A stretch of 14,634 nt of DNA from Flemingiibacterium sp045649205 (GTDB lineage: Bacteria; Bacillota; Clostridia; Oscillospirales; CAG-272), in contig JAZRPJ010000014.1 of the NCBI GenBank assembly GCA_045649205.1, positions 1 through 14,634 on the forward strand. Direction: 5' to 3'. The notes beneath the pieces were generated by a model. That model did no database searches, was not told the DNA's origin, and worked only from the letters and a program-made list of their open reading frames with translations. Numbering within the stretch: position 1 is the stretch's first letter; every line of letters begins with the position of its first letter. Below, piece after piece: positions 7,648 to 14,568 of this stretch. The position numbers were made by a program, and so were the translations under genes.

Positions 7648-8424
7648 ATGAACGTAGTTATGGAAAAAATCGACACTTCCGTGAGAGGCAACTGCCAGAT
7701 CGAGCTGTGCAAGGGTGAGATTCCCGGTGCACACCCCGTTCACCACACCATTGAAACAGGCAGCGAACGTGTATTTGAGGCGAATTGCGGATACTATCAC
7801 ATTCTCATTTTAATTGAGGGTGCGGCATCCTTTGCCACCGACGGCAAAAACTTCGAGTTCGACGGACGTACCACATTTGTTCCCGCTCCGAATTGTGAGC
7901 TTGTTGTAAATGCAAAGACCGACGTGCAGATTCTTGAAATTCAGTGGGACGAAGCTCCCGGCGATGAGGAGGACTTAAAGGAATACAACACCGTTTTCCC
8001 GGTTGTGGTTCCTTATCAGGAGTCAATTCAGTACATCGACCCCAACAAGAGTGAAAAAACTATCAGCCGTATGATGATTCCTCATGAAGTTCTTCCCCGT
8101 TTCACCATCGGCTCCGTTGAATCCTACGGCTACGACCTTGTCCGTCCCCATGCACATCCCATGCTTGACCAGTTCTTCTTCAGTTTCCCCGAAAATGATA
8201 TGGAAGTTATTATTGACGATGAAAAAATCAATATGAAGGGCAATATTATCATGCACATTCCCCTTGGCTCCAACCACGGTGTTGAGGTTACCGGTGACCG
8301 TCATATGCACTATATGTGGATAGACTTCATGCCGGATAAGGAAGCCGGTCTGAAGCGTCTTAACTTCAGCCACCGTCCCACCGGTACTGTCCGCGATTTT
8401 GCAAACGAAGACAAGACAAGATGA
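7648..8424 (+). CDS. Two-domain cupin protein, possible sugar isomerase or sensor
   Basis: 258 residues with two beta-barrel cupin halves. The first (about 45-100; YYHILILIEGAASFATDGKNFEFDG...) lacks a clear metal-binding His cluster. The second (about 160-225) has RPHAHPMLDQ (His168, His170) and, after a hairpin, IPLGSNHGVEV (His210), consistent with a metal site. Bicupins of this sort include sugar isomerases and epimerases acting on uronates or keto-sugars as well as proteins of unknown role; the exact activity is not readable. Ribosome binding site AAAGGAG lies just upstream, 18 bp after the radical enzyme. Its stop overlaps the next start as ATGA (8421-8424), implying coupled translation with the PMI-like protein. 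It carries no DNA-binding domain, so it is more likely an enzyme than a regulator. Confidence 0.7.
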   Translation: MNVVMEKIDTSVRGNCQIELCKGEIPGAHPVHHTIETGSERVFEANCGYYHILILIEGAASFATDGKNFEFDGRTTFVPAPNCELVVNAKTDVQILEIQWDEAPGDEEDLKEYNTVFPVVVPYQESIQYIDPNKSEKTISRMMIPHEVLPRFTIGSVESYGYDLVRPHAHPMLDQFFFSFPENDMEVIIDDEKINMKGNIIMHIPLGSNHGVEVTGDRHMHYMWIDFMPDKEAGLKRLNFSHRPTGTVRDFANEDKTR

Positions 8425-9467
8425 GTAAAATCGAGCTTACAAAGCCGGTGAAGCTTGCCCGTGCAGGTGCATGGCGTACATATACGGGCGGAAGCCTTAT
8501 CGAAGCTCTCCACGGAAATCCCGGAACGCCCGACAGCAGCTTTCCGGAAGAATGGATGATGTCTGTTGTCGCCGCACGAAACAGCGGACGTGAGCATATC
8601 GTCGAGGGACTTTCCATGGTTGAGGGTACGGATGTTTCATTACAGGCACTTGTGGAATCGAACCCCATCGACTGCCTCGGCAAGGCTCATGTAAATAAGC
8701 ACGGAGCGACGCTGGGTGTGCTTGTAAAGCTCCTCGATTCAGCGGAACGCCTGACTGTTCAGGTGCATCCTACCCGTGAGCGTGCCATGGAGCTTTTCTC
8801 ATCACCTTTCGGTAAGACCGAATGTTGGCATATAATCGGAAAACGTGAAATCGACGGGGTGAAGCCCTGCATATATTTCGGTTTTAAGCCCGGTATTACA
8901 AAAGAAAAGTGGCAGGACATCTTCATGAGGCAGGATATTCCCGCGATGCTTGACTGCCTGCACTCCTTCGAGGTTGAAGTGGGCGACACATTCTTAATTG
9001 AGGGCGGCATTCCTCATGCTATCGGTGCAGGCTGTTTTCTGGTGGAAATCCAGGAGCCTACCGACCTCACCATCCGTACCGAGAGGGTCACACCCTCTGG
9101 ACTTTTAGTGGCTGACAGTATGTGCCATCAGGGACTTGGCTTTGAGCGTATGTTTGACTGCTTCGACTACACCGGCTACACGGCGGAGGAAACCTGCAAA
9201 AGATGGAAGATTCCGCGTCATGAGCACACCTTGGTTGGATATGGCAACACACCGATGTTTCAGCTTGATGAGCTGAAAATAAACGGACAGGAAATTGTCT
9301 GTGCCGAGGGAAAATTCAGCGGTTTATATGTGCTTGAGGGTGAGGGATATGTTAACGGCGAGAAGGTATTCGCCGGAGCACAGTTCTTTATCCCTGCGGT
9401 ATGCGGGCCTTTCACTATTGAGGGAAATATGCGTGTGATACGTTATTTTGGACCGGAGGTAAAATAA
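8421..9467 (+). CDS. Class I mannose-6-phosphate isomerase-like protein
   Basis: 348 residues with the class I PMI signatures: QVHP (114-117, His116), GKTECW (131-136, Glu134), IPHAIGAGCFLVEIQEPTDLTIR with His199 and a downstream Arg, and FGFKPGIT. These give the expected zinc ligands and catalytic Arg region. Classical members interconvert mannose 6-phosphate and fructose 6-phosphate in the cytoplasm. Here the operon setting suggests a specialised isomerase for an intermediate of this pathway, though ordinary PMI activity is possible. It begins within the preceding stop (ATGA) and ends 3 bp before the next start. I leave the symbol blank because housekeeping manA identity is not shown. Confidence 0.85.
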   Translation: MSKIELTKPVKLARAGAWRTYTGGSLIEALHGNPGTPDSSFPEEWMMSVVAARNSGREHIVEGLSMVEGTDVSLQALVESNPIDCLGKAHVNKHGATLGVLVKLLDSAERLTVQVHPTRERAMELFSSPFGKTECWHIIGKREIDGVKPCIYFGFKPGITKEKWQDIFMRQDIPAMLDCLHSFEVEVGDTFLIEGGIPHAIGAGCFLVEIQEPTDLTIRTERVTPSGLLVADSMCHQGLGFERMFDCFDYTGYTAEETCKRWKIPRHEHTLVGYGNTPMFQLDELKINGQEIVCAEGKFSGLYVLEGEGYVNGEKVFAGAQFFIPAVCGPFTIEGNMRVIRYFGPEVK

Positions 9468-9470
9468 ATT

Positions 9471-10265
9471 ATGAGATACGGTTTCTGTAAAGAATTTTCC
9501 ACCCCTATGAAAACCGAGGTGGACTACGAGCTTATTCGGATGATAAAGGATGCCGGATTTGACTATGTTGAAATGCGTGCAATGCTGGTTTCCCAGCTTG
9601 ATGATACTGAATTTGAGAAGCTTGCAAACACTCTCAAAGAGCTTGATCTTGCCTGCGACTGCTGCTGTGCACTCTTTCCTAAGACCATCCGCGTAACCGG
9701 AAAGAATGTGAACTATGCCGAGATCGAGGCATATCTGGAGCGTACCTTCTCACGCTGCCGCCGACTCGGAGCGAAGACGGTTGTTTTCGGTTCAGCACCG
9801 GCACGGGCACTTGATGAAGAAACGTCCCAGGACGAGGGATATGCACAGATCGCTGAGGTGATCCGCAAAACTGTAGTCCCTGCCTGCGAAAAGTACGACA
9901 TGACGGTGGTCATGGAGCCGCTGCGTGCCGATGCCTGCAACTTCATCAACACACTCTCTGACGGTATGCGTGTTGTAAAGGATGTGGCATCCGACAGAAT
10001 TAAGCTTCTCGCCGACACTATTCACATGATGTCTAACAATGACGATCCCGACGATGTTTTAAAATATAAGGACAGCCTGAAGCACATCCACATAGCCGAG
10101 CTTCAGCGTGTAATGCCGGAGGACGGCTACAGTGAGTTTATAAGTAAAGTTCTCGCTAACCTTAAAACAAACGGCTATGACGGTACAGTTTCATTTGAAA
10201 GCAAAAACGGCGACGGTCTTGCCAGCATGAAAAAGGCACGGGCACTTCTGAAATCGCAGTTTTAG
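9471..10265 (+). CDS. Sugar phosphate isomerase/epimerase family protein (xylose isomerase-like TIM barrel)
   Basis: 264 residues, typical length. The usual metal-site residues of this TIM-barrel family are visible at strand ends: Glu149 in VVMEP, Asp182 with His185 in ADTIHM, His207 in HIHIAE and Glu243 in SFESK. Family members (tagatose/psicose 3-epimerases, hydroxypyruvate and inosose isomerases, 2-keto-myo-inositol dehydratase) move protons next to a sugar carbonyl, usually using Mn or Mg. Such proteins often sit next to Gfo/Idh oxidoreductases, as here. GGAGGT (9455-9460) inside the end of the previous gene serves as ribosome binding site, with a 10-base spacing. An unusual CDCCC stretch at 62-66 is noted. 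The specific reaction is unassigned. Confidence 0.88.
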   Translation: MRYGFCKEFSTPMKTEVDYELIRMIKDAGFDYVEMRAMLVSQLDDTEFEKLANTLKELDLACDCCCALFPKTIRVTGKNVNYAEIEAYLERTFSRCRRLGAKTVVFGSAPARALDEETSQDEGYAQIAEVIRKTVVPACEKYDMTVVMEPLRADACNFINTLSDGMRVVKDVASDRIKLLADTIHMMSNNDDPDDVLKYKDSLKHIHIAELQRVMPEDGYSEFISKVLANLKTNGYDGTVSFESKNGDGLASMKKARALLKSQF

Positions 10266-10297
10266 TAAAAATAATTAAATATAAGGAGAATAATGAA

Positions 10298-11308
10298 ATG
10301 GCATTTAAAACTGCTGTAATCGGCTGCGGAAGAACAGCCAACGACCTGCACGCACCGGTGCTCGAAAAGCATCCGGGCTTTGAAGTAACCGCAATCTGCG
10401 ATGTAAATCTTGACGCTCTTGAAAAGTACGCAAAGCGATTCCCCGGTGCGAAGAAGTACACAGATTACACCACAATCCTTAATTCCGACGAATTTGATTT
10501 TGTAATCATTCTCACCTACAGCTACACCCACACCGCCATCGCACTCGATTTCCTCAGAGCAGGTAAGAACGTACTTATCACCAAGCCCTGGGCTATCACC
10601 ACAGACGATGCCGATGCAATCATCAAGGCGGCGGCGGACAACAACGTAATCGTTATGCCCTTTATCCCCTGCCATAACGGTGCGGATGTGGAAAAGCTCC
10701 GCGAAGTGGTTGCTGCCGGAACAATCGGTAAGGTTTTCCGCGTATACAGAGCACAGATGACCTTCGGGAAGAGAAGCGATTGGCAGACACGTAAGGCATA
10801 TGCCGGCGGATACCTCAACAACTGGGGTCCTCACATTGTCGAGCAGGCTATGCATTTCGTTGACGAGCCCATAAAGACCGTTTACGCTCACAAGCGTCAG
10901 ATTATCAACCCCGGTGACGCTGACGATATGTTCTGCTCAATGATGACAACCGAGAGCGGTGTTATCGTACAGGTTGATCACAACATCATCTCTGACTATC
11001 TTCCCAACTGGGTTGTTCAGGGTGACAAGGGTACAATCTACGTTAAGGGCAACGAAATGGAAATACACGAAATTTCCTATCCCCAGTCTGACGATCCCAA
11101 TGTATACCGCAGTGTAACCGAAACCAAGAAGACAAAAATTACCATCGAAGGCAAGGTGTTCGGCGATCACTATTCCATCTATACAATGATTCACGACACC
11201 CTTGCAGGCAAGCCGTACATTGTAACTCTTGACTATGCACGCCACCTCACCGAAATCATGCAGGCAATTCACGCATCTGCTGATGAAGGACGTCTTATTG
11301 AGCTTTAA
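10298..11308 (+). CDS. Gfo/Idh/MocA family oxidoreductase (operon member)
   Basis: 336 residues. Rossmann loop GCGRTA at 9-14, an acidic residue after strand 2 (CDVNLDA), and the EKP-type motif present as TKP at 95-97 with Lys96 retained. The catalytic region reads GGYLNNWGPHIVEQ: His179 is retained, but the usual Asp four residues before it is Asn. It is likely an NAD(P)-dependent dehydrogenase on a sugar-like hydroxyl, with some change in active-site chemistry. Last gene of the operon, 32 bp after the TIM-barrel gene, with AAGGAG 8 bases before the ATG. An out-of-frame ATG at 10293 overlaps the true start region. A strong terminator follows 13 bases after the stop. Confidence 0.9.
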   Translation: MAFKTAVIGCGRTANDLHAPVLEKHPGFEVTAICDVNLDALEKYAKRFPGAKKYTDYTTILNSDEFDFVIILTYSYTHTAIALDFLRAGKNVLITKPWAITTDDADAIIKAAADNNVIVMPFIPCHNGADVEKLREVVAAGTIGKVFRVYRAQMTFGKRSDWQTRKAYAGGYLNNWGPHIVEQAMHFVDEPIKTVYAHKRQIINPGDADDMFCSMMTTESGVIVQVDHNIISDYLPNWVVQGDKGTIYVKGNEMEIHEISYPQSDDPNVYRSVTETKKTKITIEGKVFGDHYSIYTMIHDTLAGKPYIVTLDYARHLTEIMQAIHASADEGRLIEL

Positions 11309-11321
11309 TTCATAAGAAATT

Positions 11322-11347
11322 GGGAGAGCCAAAAGGTTCTCCCTTTT
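11322..11347 (+). terminator. Intrinsic terminator of the glycyl radical operon
   Basis: Left arm GGGAGAGCC (11322-11330), tetraloop AAAA, right arm GGTTCTCCC (11335-11343), a 9 bp stem with one G-T wobble, followed by TTTTG. Classic rho-independent shape, 13 bases after the operon's last stop codon. Confidence 0.9.
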
Positions 11348-11368
11348 GTGTTCCGCTGCCAATAAGAA

Positions 11369-11396
11369 AACCACCGACTGTATATGGTCGGTGGTT
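11369..11396 (-). terminator. Intrinsic terminator of the minus-strand Gfo/Idh gene
   Basis: A 10 bp perfect stem, AACCACCGAC (11369-11378) and GTCGGTGGTT (11387-11396), with an 8-base loop. Read on the minus strand it runs into TTCTTATT, so it terminates the gene that stops at 11419. It sits back to back with the plus-strand terminator, insulating the convergent units. Confidence 0.85.
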
Positions 11397-11418
11397 ATGG
11401 ATGTAAGAAGGTTTACCG

Positions 11419-12618
11419 TCAGATGAGATCGTCGATGTCCGGCACATCCATGGGGATACCGCCACGCTTTGCGGACTCGATTGCGATAAGACCGGGCATA
11501 TTGGTTCTTGCCGCGAACTTCGCATCGAGGATAGGCTGCTTTCCGCTTCCAACTGCCTTACAGAAGTCATCAACGAGAAGCTGATGAGAGCCGATGTGAC
11601 CGTTGTAAAGTCCTGCAAATTCCTTCGGGATACGCTCGTATTCCTTATCCTGAACCGCACAGGTAAATTCCCATTCCCAGGTTCCGTTTGCAACCATTTC
11701 CTTGAAGTTCGGAAGATGCTTGCTCTTAACCATTTCCTTGGGGTTTACATAGTCGCTGACGTCGGTGACGTAGATCTTTTCCTGCTCACAGTTTTTGTCC
11801 TTTTCATAAAGGAGATGCTGTGCGTTGCTGTATTCGTATGCACCGTCAGTACCGTAGAGACAGGAAATGAAGGAGCTGGGCTTACCGAAACCGAAGCTTC
11901 TTGTTTCAGCAACTCTTGCAAGACCGCCGTTTGAAAGCTCCATGAATACATACTGGTTGATGTGGGTGTTGCCCCAGGGGTTGCCCTCCTTGGTGAATGC
12001 CGGGTCACCGTCGATACCGGTACCAACGCAGGTTACTCTCTTAACGGTAGCGTCAACGGCAGAGAGAATCATTGCTGTTGAGTGTGTGGGGTAGAGAAGC
12101 GGAGGCATACCGCGTTCATCCTTGATCTTACCGTAGCTGATGGTGTTGATATTGTGATAATACTGGGAATCGGCATACTGGAATTTACCGAACTTTCCTG
12201 CTCTATATGCCTCACGGCAGAACATTGCGGAGGGGTAGTAGTAGCAGGTTTCACCGATCATGTAGATGAGATTGTTCTCTTTTGCGAGCTTTGCGATTTC
12301 AACGCACTCTTCAACAGAGGATGCCATAGGCACTGCGGAGAAAACGTGCTTTCCGTGCTTGAGAGCGGGGATAACGATATCACCGTGCTGATGACGGCGG
12401 GTGAAGTTACCGATACAGTTAATTTTTGGATTAGAAAGTGCGGTTTCGAAGCTGCCAATAATTTCAACGTCGAAATCTTTCCTAAACTTTTCCGCTCTTT
12501 CGGGAATGAGGTCACAGACATAAATTTTTTCTGTGTTGGGATGGGATTTGAAAAGATTAACAAAGTTCCATGCGAAGGAACCGCAGCCGATTATGGCCAT
12601 TGTGAGCTTTTCTGACAT
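11419..12618 (-). CDS. Gfo/Idh/MocA family protein lacking the EKP lysine
   Basis: 399 residues, at the long end for the family. The Rossmann loop GCGSFA (11-16) and the acidic CDLIPERA follow the normal pattern. Where EKP is expected the sequence reads SAVPMASS (94-101), so the catalytic Lys position is Val96. A His is kept at LLYPTHSTAMIL (His179), but the GGG-x-x-D part is replaced by ERGMPPLLYPT. The C-terminal half (about 200-399) carries extra segments, including GNPWGNTHINQYVF and NGTWEWEFTCAVQDKEYE. It may use the cofactor for a non-dehydrogenase step, or have shifted catalytic residues. Start at ATG 12618 with GGAGGA upstream. Single-gene unit with its own promoter and terminator, divergent from the third AraC-type regulator. 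Confidence 0.82.
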   Translation of the reverse strand: MSEKLTMAIIGCGSFAWNFVNLFKSHPNTEKIYVCDLIPERAEKFRKDFDVEIIGSFETALSNPKINCIGNFTRRHQHGDIVIPALKHGKHVFSAVPMASSVEECVEIAKLAKENNLIYMIGETCYYYPSAMFCREAYRAGKFGKFQYADSQYYHNINTISYGKIKDERGMPPLLYPTHSTAMILSAVDATVKRVTCVGTGIDGDPAFTKEGNPWGNTHINQYVFMELSNGGLARVAETRSFGFGKPSSFISCLYGTDGAYEYSNAQHLLYEKDKNCEQEKIYVTDVSDYVNPKEMVKSKHLPNFKEMVANGTWEWEFTCAVQDKEYERIPKEFAGLYNGHIGSHQLLVDDFCKAVGSGKQPILDAKFAARTNMPGLIAIESAKRGGIPMDVPDIDDLI

Positions 12619-12646
12619 TTGATTTATCCTCCGGTGTGATTTTTAA

Positions 12647-12664
12647 TGCAACCTGTGGGTTACA
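12647..12664. promoter_or_regulatory. Near-perfect palindrome at the start of the minus Gfo/Idh transcript
   Basis: TGCAACC (12647-12653), TGTG, GGTTACA (12658-12664): an 18 bp palindrome with one mismatched pair. It covers the predicted transcription start (near 12663) of the minus promoter, a classic position for a repressor operator. The binding protein is unknown. Confidence 0.35.
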
Positions 12665-12669
12665 GTTAT

Positions 12670-12698
12670 ATTATAACTCCGTCATTCGTCCATAACAA
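12670..12698 (-). promoter_or_regulatory. Promoter of the minus-strand Gfo/Idh gene
   Basis: On the minus strand, TTGTTA (12693-12698), a 17 bp spacer and a perfect TATAAT (12670-12675). The -35 box is weak, as expected for an activator-dependent promoter; a candidate activator motif abuts it (12701-12711). Confidence 0.65.
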
Positions 12699-12700
12699 TG

Positions 12701-12770
12701 GCAAAACGCAACCGTGATTTGTTATTTTTAAACTTGAAATTATAAAATCATCGGTAAATATTGCGTTTGC
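12701..12770. promoter_or_regulatory. Twin candidate activator sites of the divergent promoters
   Basis: Read toward each promoter, TTGCGTTTTGC (minus strand, 12701-12711) and TTGCGTTTGC (plus strand, 12761-12770) are the same motif apart from one extra T. Each ends exactly 2 bp before its -35 box (12693-12698 minus, 12773-12778 plus). The symmetry suggests binding sites for one activator, most simply the AraC-type protein encoded at 12820, driving both the Gfo/Idh gene and itself. Confidence 0.5.
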
Positions 12771-12772
12771 TC

Positions 12773-12801
12773 TTTACAAGTTTGTCTTTTTGTGATAGAA
12801 T
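12773..12801 (+). promoter_or_regulatory. Promoter of the third AraC-type regulator
   Basis: TTTACA (12773-12778), a 17 bp spacer and TAGAAT (12796-12801). The transcript would start at about 12808, giving a very short leader that begins close to the GAGGTGAT ribosome binding site (12808-12815). Confidence 0.7.
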
Positions 12802-12819
12802 GGGTTTGAGGTGATGAGA

Positions 12820-13680
12820 TTGAAGCTTGAAGATGTAAGACCTTTTGTCAGGCAGGCACTCGTTGGTACGCTTGATAGGAGTCATGTATACGATGTGGAT
12901 GAAAAGATAAAGACGGTGGATTGCCGCTTTTTCTACATAATGTCCGGTGAGGGAAAAATCATAATCGAGGATACGGAATATTCTATCGCACCGGGAACAG
13001 CGGTGCTCTTTTCTGCCGGCACGGAATATGTCTGGAATATCGAAAAGGTGAGATTTTACGCCATAAATTTCGATTACACCACCGACTATATGAATGTAAG
13101 GCAGGCCTTTCATCCCATCCACAGCGAGCTTTTCGATGAATCGAAAATGATGTTACATGAGCCGTTTGAGGATGAAGTGCGACTCAATTCACCGCTGGTG
13201 CTTCGCGGTATTCAGTCCCTCGAGTATATAGCCGAGCTTATCACAACCGAATACCTAATGGGCGGCGAACACTGTGATATGCTGCTTTCATCCTTACTTC
13301 GGTCGGTGATAGCGACTATGGTGCGAATGGCACGGCGAGATGAAATAACCGGTGAGGATTCGGCACCGCTTCTTGTACGGCGAATCATTGCATACATAAA
13401 CGAAAGCTACGAAAAGCCTGTCACCAATGACAATATTGCCGATTTTTTCAATTTTAACAGCATTTATCTGAACCGCGTTTTCAAATCCTACACCGGCAGG
13501 AGTATACACAGCTTTTTGATCGACAGACGTATCGAGGCAGCCATGGAGATGCTGCGTTCACAGACGGCATCAATCGGTGAAGTGGCAGAGAGGTGCGGCT
13601 TCGGTAATCAGTACCATTTTTCAAAGATGTTCAAAAGACGTACGGGGATGTCCCCGAGCGATTACCGCGGACGTGGATAA
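12820..13680 (+). CDS. AraC-family regulator, paralogue of the 3397-4281 regulator
   Basis: 286 residues from TTG 12820. This start is chosen because GAGGTGAT (12808-12815) sits 4 bases before it, and because MKLEDVRPFVRQA then aligns residue for residue with the N-terminus of the paralogue (MLLSETKPFVRQA). The in-frame GTG 12811 and ATG 12814 lie inside the ribosome binding site. Cupin-type sensor at about 30-90 (CRFFYIMSGEGKIIIED...INFDYT), then FHPIHS. AraC/XylS domain at about 185-283 with IADFFNFNSIYLNRVFKSYTG and the closing YHFSKMFKRRTGMSPSDYR. It likely controls the divergent Gfo/Idh gene (11419-12618). The shared sensor layout suggests that it and its paralogue recognise similar ligands. 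Confidence 0.9.
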   Translation: MKLEDVRPFVRQALVGTLDRSHVYDVDEKIKTVDCRFFYIMSGEGKIIIEDTEYSIAPGTAVLFSAGTEYVWNIEKVRFYAINFDYTTDYMNVRQAFHPIHSELFDESKMMLHEPFEDEVRLNSPLVLRGIQSLEYIAELITTEYLMGGEHCDMLLSSLLRSVIATMVRMARRDEITGEDSAPLLVRRIIAYINESYEKPVTNDNIADFFNFNSIYLNRVFKSYTGRSIHSFLIDRRIEAAMEMLRSQTASIGEVAERCGFGNQYHFSKMFKRRTGMSPSDYRGRG

Positions 13681-13728
13681 ATATTGAATCATAAATAGGA
13701 AAAAGTTCACAGCGGATTTATAATTGTG

Positions 13729-13737
13729 TGATACAAT
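13729..13737 (+). promoter_or_regulatory. Possible extended -10 promoter upstream of the acetyltransferase
   Basis: TGA followed by TACAAT (13732-13737) fits an extended -10 element. No good -35 box lies 16-18 bp upstream; TTCACA at 13706 is 20 bp away. It would read through the six-codon frame at 13822 into the acetyltransferase. Confidence 0.35.
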
Positions 13738-13821
13738 GTAATTATACGGTTAAGGCTGATTTACAAATGCCGCAATCGGAATAAACATGAAAATATTTTA
13801 TATCTCGAAAGGAGTTTTGTT

Positions 13822-13851
13822 ATGGGACTTATAAAGGCATGACTGGGAGGT
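13822..13851 (+). pseudogene. Possible decayed 5' end of an SPFH/virion-core-like gene
   Basis: After a good ribosome binding site (AAGGAG, 13809-13814) an ATG opens MGLIKA followed by TGA (13840-13842), then in frame LGG. From memory, SPFH/Band 7 'virion core protein' (YdjI-like) sequences start MGLIKAALGG or similar, so the TGA would replace an Ala codon in an otherwise matching start. After about ten codons no further similarity is seen. Alternatively it is a short leader peptide or chance. The match is very short, so treat it as a hint only. Confidence 0.25.
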
Positions 13852-13873
13852 TTGCCGCAGTTCGCAGAACCTC
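13847..13873 (+). other. Hairpin upstream of the acetyltransferase
   Basis: GAGGTTTGC (13847-13855) can pair with GCA-G-AACCTC (13864-13873) in a 9 bp stem with one bulged G and an 8-base loop. There is no T-run after it, so it is not a normal terminator. It lies 41 bases before the acetyltransferase ATG and may be a leader structure or part of a decayed gene. Confidence 0.3.
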
Positions 13874-13914
13874 TCATAGGTATTGAATCGTCACGATAAT
13901 ATTGGAGGTAAAAA

Positions 13915-14568
13915 ATGAACAATTTGACGATACGTTTAGAAACCGAAAGCGACTACCGCGCAGTAGAAGAACTCACACGCGAGGCGTTTTGGAACGTCTA
14001 CAAGCCGGGCGCGGACGAGCATTACTTTGTCCACATGATGCGCTCACATACCGACTTCATCCCCGAGCTTGCATTCGTGCTTGAAATGGACGGCGAAATC
14101 GTCGGTAACATTATGTACACGAAGGCGTGGCTTGAGGATGAGAACGGCAACCGAAAGGAGATTATTTCCTTCGGACCGCTTTGCGTTGCACCCAAGTATC
14201 AGAGGCAGAAGCTTGGCAAGATACTCATCGAGCACTCCTTTGACGTGGCACGCAAAATGGGCTATGACGTGAACATCAACTTCGGCAATCCGGGCAACTA
14301 TGTCAGCCGCGGATTTGTCAGCTGCAAAAAGAAGAACGTGAGCTTTGTAGTGGACGGCAACTTCCCGACGGCGCTTCTTGTGTGCGAGCTTGTTCCGGGC
14401 GTGCTTGGCGGCAAAAAGTGGATGTATATCCCCTCCACCGCCGCCGATTGCTGTGAGGATGTAGCCGCCGTGGAGGCATTTGATGCGACATTTCCGCCAA
14501 AGGAAAAGAAGTGGATGCCGAGTCAGGAGGAATTCTATATCTACAGTCATTCTTCGGTCGTAAGATAA
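13915..14568 (+). CDS. GNAT-family N-acetyltransferase
   Basis: 217 residues from ATG 13915, with GGAGG 6 bases upstream. The GNAT fold is read from VGNIMYTKAWLEDENG (about 63-78), the acetyl-CoA-binding segment LCVAPKYQRQKLGKILIEHSF (about 89-109; the Q/R-x-x-G-x-G/A loop appears as QRQKLGK), and INFGNPGNYVSRGF (121-134), a common version of the family's GNPxYYxRxGF. The C-terminal third (about 145-217) is an extension also seen in 'predicted N-acetyltransferase YhbS-like' proteins. It transfers acetyl from acetyl-CoA to an amine; the substrate is unknown. It has no evident link to the sugar locus. Confidence 0.88.
   Translation: MNNLTIRLETESDYRAVEELTREAFWNVYKPGADEHYFVHMMRSHTDFIPELAFVLEMDGEIVGNIMYTKAWLEDENGNRKEIISFGPLCVAPKYQRQKLGKILIEHSFDVARKMGYDVNINFGNPGNYVSRGFVSCKKKNVSFVVDGNFPTALLVCELVPGVLGGKKWMYIPSTAADCCEDVAAVEAFDATFPPKEKKWMPSQEEFYIYSHSSVVR

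Noticed and set aside
4381..13715. Shared decamer TTCACAGCGG at 4381-4390 and 13706-13715
   Set aside because: One 10-base match in two gaps is not beyond chance, it sits at different places relative to the promoters, and the acetyltransferase seems unrelated to the operon.
13681..13914. Possible riboswitch or attenuator leader before the acetyltransferase
   Set aside because: Only one bulged hairpin is visible, without a T-tract or any known riboswitch core; it was kept only as a low-confidence hairpin feature.
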